Positions 7,966-19,122 of a stretch of 64,000 nt of DNA are shown piece after piece. This stretch comes from Sphingobium ummariense RL-3 (GTDB lineage Bacteria; Pseudomonadota; Alphaproteobacteria; Sphingomonadales; Sphingomonadaceae), in assembly GCF_000447205.1 (NCBI RefSeq), contig NZ_AUWY01000047.1:1-64000 (forward strand), read 5' to 3'. The translations under genes and the position numbers were made by a program. Under the pieces are notes generated by a model. It was not told the DNA's origin. It saw only the letters and a list, made by a program, of their open reading frames with translations, and searched no databases. Numbering within the stretch: position 1 is the first letter of the stretch; each line of letters opens with the position of its first letter.

Positions 7966-8943
7966 TCAGGAGGCCGGAGTCCGGGATTCCAGATCCTTGA
8001 TATGGCGTGCGATGCGGCGAGCCAGAATTTCGACCTGGCCCCGGGTAAACATCAGCGGGCTTTCGTCATCGCAGCCGGGAAAAAGCCTGATCGCCTCGTC
8101 CGGGTCCGGCACGACATATCGTTCGGCGGGCGGCATATGCGGATTGGTCAAAGCGACCGAATGGCGCATCCGCGTCAGGAACCCAGCCAAGGCATCATAT
8201 GAGACGGCAGGGTATTCAGACTTCAACCCTGGAAGCTGATCGCAGAGCGGGTCGCTGACGAACACGGAAGACCGGCTACCCAGATACCGGTTGAACGCCA
8301 TCTGCAACGCCATTTCGGCCGCGGTGAGTGAGCGATTCACCGTCGTCCTTTCCGGCAGGGCCAGCGTGGAATCCGGTAGGCCCAGCCAGGCATTGGCGAT
8401 GGCGAGAAGGTCGGCTCGGTGGTTCGAGTAGTTGAACAGCCGATGCTCGATTTCATATTCCTGCAGGAGATCGATCGCTTCCAGCATTTCTGCGGGAACG
8501 TCGTAGCTTTCGAGGAAGGTGCCAAAATCAGCGGTGCTGCCCGACCGCTTGATCCTCTGCTGATAATAGGACACCGCATGATCGAGCGGGTTCCTGACGA
8601 ATAGCAGGATGCGGGGGGTGAAGCCGCGCGAACGGACATCGTCCAGCGTTTCGAAGAAATCCCTTTCCCGTATGGCGCCGAACAGATGCTCGTTGGAAAA
8701 GACAAGCGAGCCGTGTGCGGGAGCGAGGGCTCGCGCATCATCGAGCCATGTCGGCAGGGTCTTTTTGAGAATGTGGATATTGCCGGATGTGATACGGCCC
8801 GCCCTTGCCGCGGCGAAATTGCCGATCAGGTCCGGATAGCAGAGATTGTGCTGGAGCAGCGTGTCAGCAGAAAGGGCGAGGGAGGACTGGAGAAAGCTGC
8901 TACCCGTCTTTCCATGGCCGGCATGCAGAAAAAGGGTCTTCAT
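7966..8943 (-). CDS. Sulfotransferase-family protein
   Basis: 325 residues. The start MKTLFLHAGHGKTGSSFLQ holds the HxGxxKTGTTxLQ-type loop that binds the 5' phosphosulfate of PAPS. FVRNPLDHAVSYYQ, at about residues 112-125, is the matching 3'-phosphate segment. The family transfers sulfate from PAPS to hydroxyl groups of sugars or lipids; the acceptor is not known. The frame is open far upstream, but this ATG fits the fold. The gene sits between metK and trmB and is therefore likely an insertion into a conserved neighbourhood; its codon use looks somewhat less biased than the flanks. Confidence 0.8.
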   Translation of the reverse strand: MKTLFLHAGHGKTGSSFLQSSLALSADTLLQHNLCYPDLIGNFAAARAGRITSGNIHILKKTLPTWLDDARALAPAHGSLVFSNEHLFGAIRERDFFETLDDVRSRGFTPRILLFVRNPLDHAVSYYQQRIKRSGSTADFGTFLESYDVPAEMLEAIDLLQEYEIEHRLFNYSNHRADLLAIANAWLGLPDSTLALPERTTVNRSLTAAEMALQMAFNRYLGSRSSVFVSDPLCDQLPGLKSEYPAVSYDALAGFLTRMRHSVALTNPHMPPAERYVVPDPDEAIRLFPGCDDESPLMFTRGQVEILARRIARHIKDLESRTPAS

Positions 8944-9425
8944 CGATCGCTTGGCCCCGTCCAAGAAAGATGATGGGCTATCGATAAAGCATAATCGGCG
9001 GGACGGGAACCCTTTGGCGGTGCCCGGGCTTGCCTCCTGCCGGGAGGCGGAGTGAAGACCTGACGGCAGGAGGCAAGAGGGGCATCGCCGCGGTGACAAG
9101 CCGCGGCGGAGGAGGTCGCCTTCGGAGGAAAGCCAGCCGGCTCCGGTCGACGGGAGGAAGCGGTGCAGGCTTCGTCCAGCCAGCCGGGGAGATGATCGCT
9201 GTGGGAAACTGGCCCTTGGGAACGGCGGCAGCAGGAGCGGAGCTGGCGCAGACCGGCAGGCGGAGGCGATCATTCCGGGCGTTGACATCCCCCTCCGGCT
9301 AGGAGGGTGCCGGGCCCGACAGGGGTGCGGGCCCGACGCGCCCTCTATGCGGGGGATCGCGGCGGGACGCCAATGAACTCTTGGTCATGTTTTGGAAAGG
9401 TCGTCCCTGGCGGACGCCGGAACAG
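8944..9425. other. Intergenic region between metK and the sulfotransferase gene
   Basis: About 480 bases without a believable gene. It is purine-rich on the plus strand and full of short direct and inverted repeats, including a strong hairpin at 9029-9077 and a CGGGCCCGAC doublet near 9311-9336. It could encode a structured RNA; I found no match to RNase P, 6S or SAM riboswitch signatures by eye. Confidence 0.45.
9029..9077. repeat. Perfect 14-bp inverted repeat
   Basis: CTTGCCTCCTGCCG at 9029-9042 pairs with CGGCAGGAGGCAAG at 9064-9077 across a 21-base loop. There is no T-run on either side. Confidence 0.7.
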
Positions 9426-9457
9426 AAAATCCTCCCCGGGCATGGCCCGGAGAGGAT
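9426..9457 (-). terminator. Rho-independent terminator of metK
   Basis: Read on the minus strand, ATCCTCTCCGGGC, loop CAT, GCCCGGGGAGGAT, then TTTTCTG. It lies about 35 bases after the metK stop codon. Its presence implies that the sulfotransferase and trmB genes have their own promoter. Confidence 0.8.
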
Positions 9458-9492
9458 CGGATTCGCTGCCCATTCCCGCGGGCGGGAAAGGC

Positions 9493-10698
9493 TTAGAGCG
9501 CGGCCTTGAGCTTGTCGGCGAGGTCGGTCTTCTCCCAGGGGAAGAAGTCGCCCTCGGGCTTGCGGCCGAAATGGCCATAGGCGGCGGTCGGCTGGTAGAT
9601 CGGCTTGTTGAGGCCGAGATGGGTGCGGATGCCGCGCGGGGTCAGGCCGCCCAGTTCCTCGATCGACTTGATCGCGTCCTCGATCTTCGCATCGTCGACC
9701 GTGCCGGTGCCGTGCGTATCGACGTAGAGCGACAGCGGCTCGCTGACGCCGATCGCATAGGCGATCTGGATGGTGCAGCGCTTGGCAAGGCCGGCAGCGA
9801 CCACGTTCTTGGCGAGATAGCGGGTGATGTAGGCGGCCGAGCGGTCGACCTTGGTCGGATCCTTGCCGCTGAACGCGCCGCCGCCATGGGGCGAAGCGCC
9901 GCCATAGGTATCGACGATGATCTTGCGGCCAGTGAGGCCAGCGTCGCCGTCCGGCCCGCCGATCTCGAAGCTGCCGGTCGGGTTGATGTGATAGACGGTC
10001 TCGTCCGAAAGCAGTTCGGCCGGCAGAATCTCCGCGACGACGCCCTTCACGTAGTTCTTGAGCTCGGCTTCCTTCTCGCCCTCGTCATAGCCCTTGGCAT
10101 GCTGGGTCGAGACGACGATCGCGGTGGCGGCGACGGGCTTGCCATTCTCGAAGCGCAGGGTCACCTGGCTCTTGGCGTCGGGCTCCAGGAAGGGCGCGGC
10201 GCCCGAGTGGCGGTCGGCGGCCATCTTCGCCAGGATCTTGTGGCTGTAGTCCAGCGTCGCGGGCATGAGGTCCGGCGTCTCGTCGCAGGCGAAGCCGAAC
10301 ATGATGCCCTGGTCGCCGGCGCCTTCATCCTTGTTGCCGCTGGCATCCACGCCCTGCGCGATGTGCGCGGACTGGGCGTGAAGGTTGTTTTCAAAGCGGA
10401 AGGTTTCCCAGTGGAAGCCGTCCTGCTCATAGCCGATGCGCTTTACCGTCTCGCGCACCGCCTTCTCGATCTCTTCCTTCGCGCCGGGCGCCCACTGGTC
10501 GTCCTCATAGACGCCCTTGCAGCGAATCTCGCCCGCCAGCACGACCAACTGGGTGGTGGTCAGCGTCTCGCAGGCGATGCGCGCCTCGGGATCCTTGGAC
10601 AGGAACAGGTCGACGATGGCGTCGGAAATCTGGTCGGCGACCTTGTCGGGATGGCCTTCGGACACGGATTCGGAAGTGAAGAGGTAGTTCGAACGCAT
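9493..10698 (-). CDS. metK: S-adenosylmethionine synthetase
   Basis: 401 residues, normal for the family. MetK condenses ATP and methionine to S-adenosylmethionine. The hallmarks are all present: GHPDK near the start (ATP and Mg site), [10 protein letters not shown] (methionine loop), [20 protein letters not shown] (phosphate-binding P-loop-like signature) and the C-terminal HFGR. It is preceded on the same strand by lnt with a 60-base gap and ends at a strong terminator. I looked for a SAM-type riboswitch in the short leader and saw none. Confidence 0.98.
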   Translation of the reverse strand: MRSNYLFTSESVSEGHPDKVADQISDAIVDLFLSKDPEARIACETLTTTQLVVLAGEIRCKGVYEDDQWAPGAKEEIEKAVRETVKRIGYEQDGFHWETFRFENNLHAQSAHIAQGVDASGNKDEGAGDQGIMFGFACDETPDLMPATLDYSHKILAKMAADRHSGAAPFLEPDAKSQVTLRFENGKPVAATAIVVSTQHAKGYDEGEKEAELKNYVKGVVAEILPAELLSDETVYHINPTGSFEIGGPDGDAGLTGRKIIVDTYGGASPHGGGAFSGKDPTKVDRSAAYITRYLAKNVVAAGLAKRCTIQIAYAIGVSEPLSLYVDTHGTGTVDDAKIEDAIKSIEELGGLTPRGIRTHLGLNKPIYQPTAAYGHFGRKPEGDFFPWEKTDLADKLKAAL

Positions 10699-10758
10699 GG
10701 TTGCTCCAGTCTGATGCTGTGTCTGCGTATAAAGAAAACTTTATGTGCAGCGGACGCC

Positions 10759-12480
10759 TTAGCGGCTGCGGGACCGGGTTGCAATGGCAGCGCCCAGCAG
10801 CAACGCTGCGAAGAGGAAGGGGAGGATGTTGCCGAACCGCGCAAAGAGGGTCGGCGGAAGAGCCGGCGGCAGCCCGGAATCGAGATAGCCGGCGCGGTTG
10901 CGGCCGAGCGACCCGACCACATGGCCGCGCGCGTCGATCACCGCCGAGACGCCGGTAGGCGTGGAGCGGATGATCGGAATGCCTTCCTCCAGCGCGCGCA
11001 GGCGGGCCTGGGCCAGGTGCTGGACCGGCCCCCAGCTGCCGAACCAGGCGTCATTGGAGGGGTTGAACAGGAAGGCCGGGCGGTTCGCCGCGTCGATGAC
11101 ATGGCCCGAAAAGATGATCTCGTAGCAGATCTGGACGCCCATCTTCAGTTCCGGGCGGCCGAGGCTGGCGGGAAGGACAAGGCTCTGCGGGCCGGGGCCG
11201 GGCTTGAAGTCGATGTCGCCGGGCACCAGGCGGGAAAGGCCGATGGCAGACAGGATCGGGCGCATCGGCAGATATTCGCCATAGGGGACGAGGTGCGCCT
11301 TGTCGTAGCGGCCGGGAAGCGTGCCCTGCGGCGTCACGATCCAGACGCTGTTGTTCGCGGCCACCATCTTGTTGACGAGCGTGCCGTTCTGCTCGACCGG
11401 CTCAAAATAGACCTTGTCCGCGCCGGTCAGCAGCAGGTCGCCGGGGCCGAGCAGGGCGGCAAGGCGGCCCCGCCATTCGGGTTCCAGGTCCAGATAGGCG
11501 GGGATCGCGGCTTCCGGCCAGAAGATGAGGCGCGGAGCCGGGCGGGTTTCGCCGGACAGGGCGGCCAGCTTGCGGAAGTTGGCGAACTCGTTCTCGACCG
11601 AATATTTCTGGTCCTGGCCGATATTGGGCTGGACGACGCGGATGCGCGGGGCGCCGGGTGGCGGCGGTGGGGCGGGGGAAGTAGACAAGGACAGGAGAAG
11701 AAAAAACGGCACGAGCGGCAGCAACAAGCCCAGCGGCGACAGGATGGCATAGGAGGGCCAAGTGCCATCTCTCCATGCAGACTTCAGACCCGCCTTCCAA
11801 CCACTCCATCCTGCGCCTTCGTTGATCCATCGCTGCGCGTCGAACAGCAGCGCGCCGGCAAGAACGATGACGATAGCCGACAGTCCATAGGTGCCCACCA
11901 CGGTCGCCGCGATTGCAGCCCCGGTTGGGAGAAGAATCGCGCCAAGCGGATTCCACGCGAAGCCGGTGAACAGCGTTGCGCGCAGATATTCGGTGACGAG
12001 CCATGTCGCCGCGAGGAGGAGGCGGAGGGATAATATTCCCCCTTCATTCCCGTCATTCCCGCGAAGGCGGGAAGCCATCTCCGGCCCCATCCCCCGTTGC
12101 GACGTCGGGAGATGGATCCCCGCCTTCGCGGGGATGACGGACCTTAACCACCACGCCCCGAGCGTCGCCAGCCCCGGATAGATCGCGAGGTAGAGCGAGA
12201 GCAGCAGCACCGCGGCATAGCCGAACCAGTGCGGCATGGCGTCCTGGAAGGTGAAGGCGTGGGCGATCCAGTTGAGGCCCAGGCTGAAATGGCCCAGGCC
12301 GAAGAGCCAGCCGCGCAGGAAGGCGGCGCGGCGGTCGGGGGCGCTTTCGATCAGCAGGATCAGCAGCGCGAGGCAGGCGAGGGCGACGGGCCAAAGCTTC
12401 AGCGGCTCGAAGCCGGTGGCGGACAGGATGCCTGCAATCAGGGCAGCGAGCTTGGGGTGGCGGGCGATCATCGTCCGCAT
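10759..12480 (-). CDS. lnt: Apolipoprotein N-acyltransferase with an in-frame repeat insertion
   Basis: 573 residues, against about 510-540 usually. Lnt adds the third acyl chain to outer-membrane lipoproteins at the inner membrane. Six or so hydrophobic segments fill the first 240 residues; the nitrilase domain follows with the catalytic triad in IFWPEAAIP (Glu), KAHLVPYGEY (Lys) and VQICYEIIF (Cys). Extra length comes from residues about 114-143 (SVIPAKAGIH...ASRLRGNDGN), which are the translation of a palindromic intergenic-type repeat inserted between membrane segments. The gene starts four bases after the DedA-like gene and precedes metK. Confidence 0.95.
   Translation of the reverse strand: MRTMIARHPKLAALIAGILSATGFEPLKLWPVALACLALLILLIESAPDRRAAFLRGWLFGLGHFSLGLNWIAHAFTFQDAMPHWFGYAAVLLLSLYLAIYPGLATLGAWWLRSVIPAKAGIHLPTSQRGMGPEMASRLRGNDGNEGGILSLRLLLAATWLVTEYLRATLFTGFAWNPLGAILLPTGAAIAATVVGTYGLSAIVIVLAGALLFDAQRWINEGAGWSGWKAGLKSAWRDGTWPSYAILSPLGLLLPLVPFFLLLSLSTSPAPPPPPGAPRIRVVQPNIGQDQKYSVENEFANFRKLAALSGETRPAPRLIFWPEAAIPAYLDLEPEWRGRLAALLGPGDLLLTGADKVYFEPVEQNGTLVNKMVAANNSVWIVTPQGTLPGRYDKAHLVPYGEYLPMRPILSAIGLSRLVPGDIDFKPGPGPQSLVLPASLGRPELKMGVQICYEIIFSGHVIDAANRPAFLFNPSNDAWFGSWGPVQHLAQARLRALEEGIPIIRSTPTGVSAVIDARGHVVGSLGRNRAGYLDSGLPPALPPTLFARFGNILPFLFAALLLGAAIATRSRSR
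12052..12139. repeat. REP-like palindromic pair inserted in the lnt coding sequence
   Basis: Two hairpins in opposite orientation, each with a CCCGC-GAAG-GCGGG core. The left GTCATTCCCGCGAAGGCGGG and the right complement agree over about 31 bases. Such pairs are usually intergenic; here the unit is read through in frame and adds about 30 residues to Lnt. Confidence 0.85.
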
Positions 12481-12484
12481 CGGG

Positions 12485-13120
12485 TCAGCCGATGGTCGCC
12501 ATGGTCGCGCCTGAACAGCTATCGTCCTTGTGCCCGCCGCCCGAGAGCATCGAGGCGGCGATGAAACCGCCCACCACCAGTACCAGGAACAGACCCGAGA
12601 GCAGGGCGAGATATTTCTCGATGAAGGCCTTGATCGGGCGGCCGAATTTCCAGAACAGGATGCCGACCAGCATGAACTGGAAGGCGCGGCTCAAAATGCT
12701 GGCCCAGATGAAGGTGAACAGCGACAGCCCGATGAAGCCCGCCGTGATGGTGATGAGCTTGAACGGGATCGGCGTCGCGCCCTTGATCAGGATGATCTCC
12801 GCGCCGTACTGGCGCAGATAGCAGGCGGCGACCGGGAATTTGGCGGACAAGCCCAGCGCGGAAAGGATCTGCTGGCCGACGGTCTCGTAGAGGAAATGGC
12901 CGATGGCATAGCCGAACAGGCCGCCCAGCACCGAGGCGATGGTGCAGATCAGCCCGAAGCGGAGCGCGCGTTCCGGCCGGGCGAGGCACATCAGGCCCAG
13001 CAGCGGATGCGGCGGAATGGGGAAGAAGCTCGATTCCATGAAGGAAAAGGCGAAGAGCCAGCGCTCGGCATGGGCATGGGCGGCCTTCGCCAGCGTCCAT
13101 TGGTAGAGCTTTGTGAGCAT
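12485..13120 (-). CDS. DedA/SNARE-associated family membrane protein, YqaA type
   Basis: 211 residues with five or six hydrophobic stretches. The motifs FMESSFFPIPPHPLLG near the start, GYAIGHFLYE, and the re-entrant loop ATPIPFKLITITAGF match the YqaA branch of the DedA (VTT) superfamily, whose members are thought to act in lipid flipping or membrane homeostasis. The ATG at 13120 is used; a longer frame lacks membrane character. It is the first gene of a likely dedA-lnt-metK operon. Confidence 0.9.
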   Translation of the reverse strand: MLTKLYQWTLAKAAHAHAERWLFAFSFMESSFFPIPPHPLLGLMCLARPERALRFGLICTIASVLGGLFGYAIGHFLYETVGQQILSALGLSAKFPVAACYLRQYGAEIILIKGATPIPFKLITITAGFIGLSLFTFIWASILSRAFQFMLVGILFWKFGRPIKAFIEKYLALLSGLFLVLVVGGFIAASMLSGGGHKDDSCSGATMATIG

Positions 13121-13272
13121 CGGGCGCGGCCCTAGCCGAGATCGCGCGGAGCCGCCAGCGTCTTTTGGACGGGACGGAATGTTGTCCTTCGAAGGCAAAG
13201 CGGAAGCACGGCGTTGACGGGCGAGCGGCGTCTCGGCATGACCGGTGAAAGTCCTGCGCGGCAGACCCATTT

Positions 13273-14046
13273 GTGAGCTTTCCTTCCATATCCTGGCCCC
13301 GGCTGCGCGAACGCTTGGGCGGCGCCGCCTTTGCGCTGGTGTTCAACCTGCTGCTGCTGCTGGCGCTGCTGACGATGGCGCCCAAGGTGCTCGAACCGCC
13401 GCAGGACCCCCGCAATCCCGTTACCTTCGAAATGGCCCCAGCGCCCAAGGCGGCGCAGGAGGAGGCGAAGGCCGAAAAGAGCGAGGAGCGGCGCCAGGAG
13501 CGTCCAGCGCCGGAACGGCGGGAGGCAGAGCCGGTGATACGGCCGCCCCAGCCGGTCGAAAAGCCAGTCGAGCAGCCTTCGCCCTTCCCCTTCCTGTCGC
13601 TCAACCGCGAGCAGATGGCCTCGGCCGACATCGGGCGGATGCCGAAGAAGGGGCCGGGCGAGGGATCGTCCGGGCAGGGCGACAGTGCGGCGGTCGTCGG
13701 ACCGGGCGAGGGGCCGGGCGGGGTGCAGCTGTTCGAGGCCGAATGGTACCGGCGGCCGAGTCATGCGGAGCTGGCGCCCTATCTGCCCGCCGACGCGCCG
13801 GCCCGGGGCTGGGGCCTGGTCGCGTGCAAGACGGTCGATCGCTATCATGTCGAAAATTGCCAGACGCTGGGGGAATCGCCGCTGGGTTCCGGCTTCGCGC
13901 GGGCGGTGCGGCTGGCGGCCTGGCAGTTCCTGGTGCTGCCGCCCCGCGTCAACGGCAAGGTGATGGTAGGCAGCTGGGTTCGCATCCGCATCGATTATAC
14001 GCGAACGCCGGCGGGCGCGGGCGACGACGCCGGCGCGGGGAACTGA
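13273..14046 (+). CDS. TonB-like periplasmic protein with proline-rich spacer
   Basis: 257 residues. There is one N-terminal membrane anchor (about 18-38), then a long Pro/Glu/Lys-rich spacer (about 45-105) as in TonB proteins, and a C-terminal domain (about 150-245) holding two cysteines (VACKTVDRYHVENCQTLGESP). The domain has the beta-sheet periodicity of TonB-C folds, but I cannot see the canonical YP motif. It could be an energy transducer or a scaffold. It starts with GTG and is divergent from the DedA-like gene. Confidence 0.7.
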   Translation: MSFPSISWPRLRERLGGAAFALVFNLLLLLALLTMAPKVLEPPQDPRNPVTFEMAPAPKAAQEEAKAEKSEERRQERPAPERREAEPVIRPPQPVEKPVEQPSPFPFLSLNREQMASADIGRMPKKGPGEGSSGQGDSAAVVGPGEGPGGVQLFEAEWYRRPSHAELAPYLPADAPARGWGLVACKTVDRYHVENCQTLGESPLGSGFARAVRLAAWQFLVLPPRVNGKVMVGSWVRIRIDYTRTPAGAGDDAGAGN

Positions 14047-14084
14047 AGGCTTTTGTAGGATATCTGCCCGCCATTGACGGGCTG

Positions 14085-14200
14085 CCGTTCGTCCTGAGCA
14101 GGAGACTGAGCTTGTCGAAGGCTCCGTATCGAAGGATCCTTCGATACGCCATTTCGACAAGCTCAATGGCTACTCAGGACGAACGGTTCAGGACGAACGG
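14085..14200. repeat. Long nested palindrome (sphingomonad REP/BIME-type)
   Basis: Outer arms CCGTTCGTCCTGAG and complement; middle arms TGAGCTTGTCGAA and complement; centre CGTATCGAAGGA followed by its exact complement (24-bp palindrome). A further direct copy TCAGGACGAACGG follows at 14188-14200. It fills the space between two convergent genes. The GAGCTTGTCGAAGG motif is widespread in sphingomonad genomes. Confidence 0.85.
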
Positions 14201-14243
14201 TGTCCCTCTTCCATCCCGAAACGACAACTCAGTGGGCGAAACC

Positions 14244-16526
<2,283 letters not shown>

Positions 16527-16641
16527 GGAGCGGTTCCCGGATGATGCTGTCAGGCAGTCTAGCAATGGACGCGGCTGGATAACAGTTGCAATATGATACG
16601 GAGATGCGAAGGTGCGGCACCGGAAAAGAGGAGATGACTCC

Positions 16642-17286
16642 ATGATCGTCTATGGTGCACGCCCTTCGCCCTTCGTGCGCAAGGTTCTGGTGTTCGCCGC
16701 GGAAAAGGGCATTGCGGTCGAGATGCGGCCGGGCGGCTTCGGCCGCGGCGGCGAGGAATTCGCCAGGGCGTCGCCCTTCGCCAAGATGCCGGCGCTGCAG
16801 GACGGCGACTTCACGATCAGCGACAGCAGCGCGATCATCACCTATATGGACACGCTCCATCCCGAACCGAACCTCATCCCGCTGGAGGCCCGGGCCCGGG
16901 CGCGGACCATCTGGTACGAGGAGTTCGCCGACACCATCGTGCAGGCGACCGGGCAGAAGATCTTCTTCAACCGGGTGGCAGGCAAGCTGATGGGCCTGCC
17001 CTGCGATCCCGCCGCCGCGGATCGGGCGGAGGCGGAGAAGATGCCGGACCTTTATGACTATTTGGAAAGCGTGATGCCGCAGAGCGGCTATCTGGTGGAG
17101 GACCGCTTCACCCTGGCGGACATCGCGGTGGCCTGCCCCCTGATCAACATCTGCTATTGCTCGGACGGATTGAAGTCCGGGCGCTGGCCCCGTGTGCTGG
17201 CATGGCTCGACGCCGTGCGGGCAAGGCCGAGCTTTGCCGAGGCGATGGAGAAGGAGCAGCGGGCGATGGGCAAGGCGGCTGCCTGA
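16642..17286 (+). CDS. Glutathione S-transferase family protein
   Basis: 214 residues. There is an N-terminal thioredoxin-like domain (MIVYGARPSPFVRKV, with Ser9 or Tyr4 as possible activating residue; KMPALQDGDFTISDSSAI carries the cis-Pro and the Ser that binds glutamate of glutathione). The C-terminal helical domain has FTLADIAVACPL, the N-capping box. It probably conjugates or reduces electrophiles with glutathione. The ATG at 16642 has AGAGGAGA eight bases upstream; a GTG at 16612 lacks support. It is divergent from the molybdoenzyme gene. Confidence 0.9.
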   Translation: MIVYGARPSPFVRKVLVFAAEKGIAVEMRPGGFGRGGEEFARASPFAKMPALQDGDFTISDSSAIITYMDTLHPEPNLIPLEARARARTIWYEEFADTIVQATGQKIFFNRVAGKLMGLPCDPAAADRAEAEKMPDLYDYLESVMPQSGYLVEDRFTLADIAVACPLINICYCSDGLKSGRWPRVLAWLDAVRARPSFAEAMEKEQRAMGKAAA

Positions 17287-17315
17287 GAGTTGGCCCGCGC
17301 CTTTGCCGCAAACGG

Positions 17316-17351
17316 AAAAGGGGGACGACCTCGCCGGATCGCCCCCTTTTT
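17316..17351. terminator. Bidirectional terminator between the GST gene and ahpF
   Basis: AAAAGGGGGACGA pairs with TCGCCCCCTTTTT with one mismatch and a ten-base loop. A-run and T-run flank the stem, so it can serve both convergent genes. Confidence 0.8.
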
Positions 17352-17369
17352 GTTGGAACATCGTCCTGT

Positions 17370-18953
17370 TTACGCTGCCTGCGCAGCCTCTTCGCTCGCG
17401 GGCAGGCGGATGAGATAGTCGAAGGCCGAAAGGGCGGCCGTCGCGCCGGCGCCGCAGGCGATCACGATCTGCTTGTAGGGCACGGTCGTGCAGTCGCCGG
17501 CCGCGAACACGCCCGGCTGGCTGGTCTCGCCGCGCGCGTCGATCTCGACCTCGCCGCGCGGGGACAGCGCCACCGCGTCCTTCAGCCACTCTGTGTTCGG
17601 CACCAGGCCGATCTGGACGAAGATACCCTCCAGCTCGATGTCATGCTCGGTGCCGTGGTTGCGGTCCTTGTAGGAAAGGCCCGTCACCTTCTCGCCATTG
17701 CCGTGCACCTGGGTGGTGAGCGCCGAGGTGATGATCTTGACGTTGGGCAGGCTGGCGAGCTTGCGCTGAAGCACCGCATCGGCGCGCAGCTGGCTGTCGA
17801 ACTCGATCAGCGTGACATGCGCCACGATGCCGGCCAGGTCGATCGCCGCCTCGACGCCCGAATTGCCGCCGCCGATCACCGCGACGCGCTTGCCCTTGAA
17901 CAGCGGACCATCGCAGTGGGGGCAATAGGCGACGCCCTTGTTGCGATATTCGTCCTCGCCGGGCACGCCCATCTGCCGCCAGCGGGCGCCGGTGGACAGG
18001 ATCACGGTGCGGCCCTTCAGGCTCGCGCCATTTTCCAGCACCACCTCATGATAGCCGCCCTCTTGCCTTGCCGGGATCAGCTTCGCCGCCTTCTGCAGGT
18101 TCATGATCTCGACATCATAATCCTTGACGTGTTGTTCCAGCGCGGTGGCGAATTTGGGGCCTTCGGTGCGCTGGACCGAGATGAAGTTTTCGATGTCCAT
18201 GGTGTCGAGCACCTGGCCGCCGAAACGCTCCGCCGCGACGCCGGTGCGGATGCCCTTGCGTGCCGCATAGATCGCCGCCGCCGCGCCGGCGGGGCCGCCG
18301 CCGACCACCAGCACCTCGAACGGCTCCTGCTTGCGGATCTTCTCGGCCGCGCGGGCCTCTGCGCCGCTGTCGATCTTGGCGACGATCTGCTCCAGCTCCA
18401 TCCGGCCCTGGCCGAAGGGCTCGCCGTTCAGGAACACGGTCGGCACCGCCATCACCTTGCGCGCATCGACCTCGTCCTGGAACAGCGCGCCGTCGATGGC
18501 GACATGGCTGATCCGGGGATTGAGCACGCTCATCAGGTTCAGCGCCTGCACCACGTCGGGGCAGTTCTGGCAGGACAGCGAGAAATAGGTTTCGAATGCA
18601 TAGTCGCCGTCCAGATCCTTCACCTGCTGGATCAGCTCCTGCGCGGCCTTGGACGGATGCCCGCCGACCTGCAGCAGCGCCAGCACCAGGCTGGTGAATT
18701 CGTGGCCCATCGGGATGCCGGCAAAGCGGACGCCGATGTCGGTGCCCGTGCGGCGGATCATGAAGCTGGGCTTGCGCTTGTCGTCATCGGCGCGGACCAC
18801 GGACACCTTGTCCGACAGCTCGGCGATCTCGTTCAGCAGCGTTTCCAGCTCGCGCGACTTCGCGCCATCGTCCAGCGACGCCACCAGCTCGATCGGCTGC
18901 GTGATGTTCGCCATGTAGGACTTCAGCTGTCCCTTGAGATTTGCGTCCAACAT
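17370..18953 (-). CDS. ahpF: Alkyl hydroperoxide reductase subunit F
   Basis: 527 residues. AhpF uses NADH to reduce AhpC. The N-terminal double-thioredoxin domain has its dithiol in SCQNCPD (about 128-134); the flavoprotein part has [10 protein letters not shown] (FAD), the redox pair YCPHCDGP, the NAD loop [10 protein letters not shown], and the C-terminal FAD site [16 protein letters not shown] lies eight bases before the ATG. It is downstream of ahpC in the same direction, separated by about 170 bases containing a strong hairpin. Confidence 0.97.
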   Translation of the reverse strand: MLDANLKGQLKSYMANITQPIELVASLDDGAKSRELETLLNEIAELSDKVSVVRADDDKRKPSFMIRRTGTDIGVRFAGIPMGHEFTSLVLALLQVGGHPSKAAQELIQQVKDLDGDYAFETYFSLSCQNCPDVVQALNLMSVLNPRISHVAIDGALFQDEVDARKVMAVPTVFLNGEPFGQGRMELEQIVAKIDSGAEARAAEKIRKQEPFEVLVVGGGPAGAAAAIYAARKGIRTGVAAERFGGQVLDTMDIENFISVQRTEGPKFATALEQHVKDYDVEIMNLQKAAKLIPARQEGGYHEVVLENGASLKGRTVILSTGARWRQMGVPGEDEYRNKGVAYCPHCDGPLFKGKRVAVIGGGNSGVEAAIDLAGIVAHVTLIEFDSQLRADAVLQRKLASLPNVKIITSALTTQVHGNGEKVTGLSYKDRNHGTEHDIELEGIFVQIGLVPNTEWLKDAVALSPRGEVEIDARGETSQPGVFAAGDCTTVPYKQIVIACGAGATAALSAFDYLIRLPASEEAAQAA

Positions 18954-19030
18954 CGTCGTAGCTCCTTGCATAATGGCGCGCCGTTCCGGGGCGCGCGGCC
19001 ATCCTGTCCGCCGGGTTGGTGCGACCCGAA

Positions 19031-19080
19031 GGCCCGGCGGGACGATAAGGATAGCTTTTGATTGTAAGTCCCGCCGGGCC
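19031..19080 (-). promoter_or_regulatory. Hairpin in the ahpC-ahpF intercistronic region
   Basis: Perfect 13-bp arms GGCCCGGCGGGAC / GTCCCGCCGGGCC with a 24-base AT-rich loop. There is no T-run, so it may stabilise the ahpC transcript or lower ahpF expression rather than end transcription fully. Confidence 0.6.
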
Positions 19081-19122
19081 GGGGAGTTGCTCGACCCGGC
19101 CCGGCAGGGACACAGGGTCGGC

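Noticed and set aside
10699..10758. SAM riboswitch upstream of metK
   Set aside because: The leader is only about 60 bases between lnt and metK and shows none of the conserved SAM-I, SAM-II or SAM/SAH pairing patterns that I can recognise.
9307..12033. A 908-codon open frame antisense to metK and lnt
   Set aside because: It is a by-product of high GC on the strand opposite two certain genes; its translation is low-complexity (Arg, Gly, Ala, Asp) without any domain.
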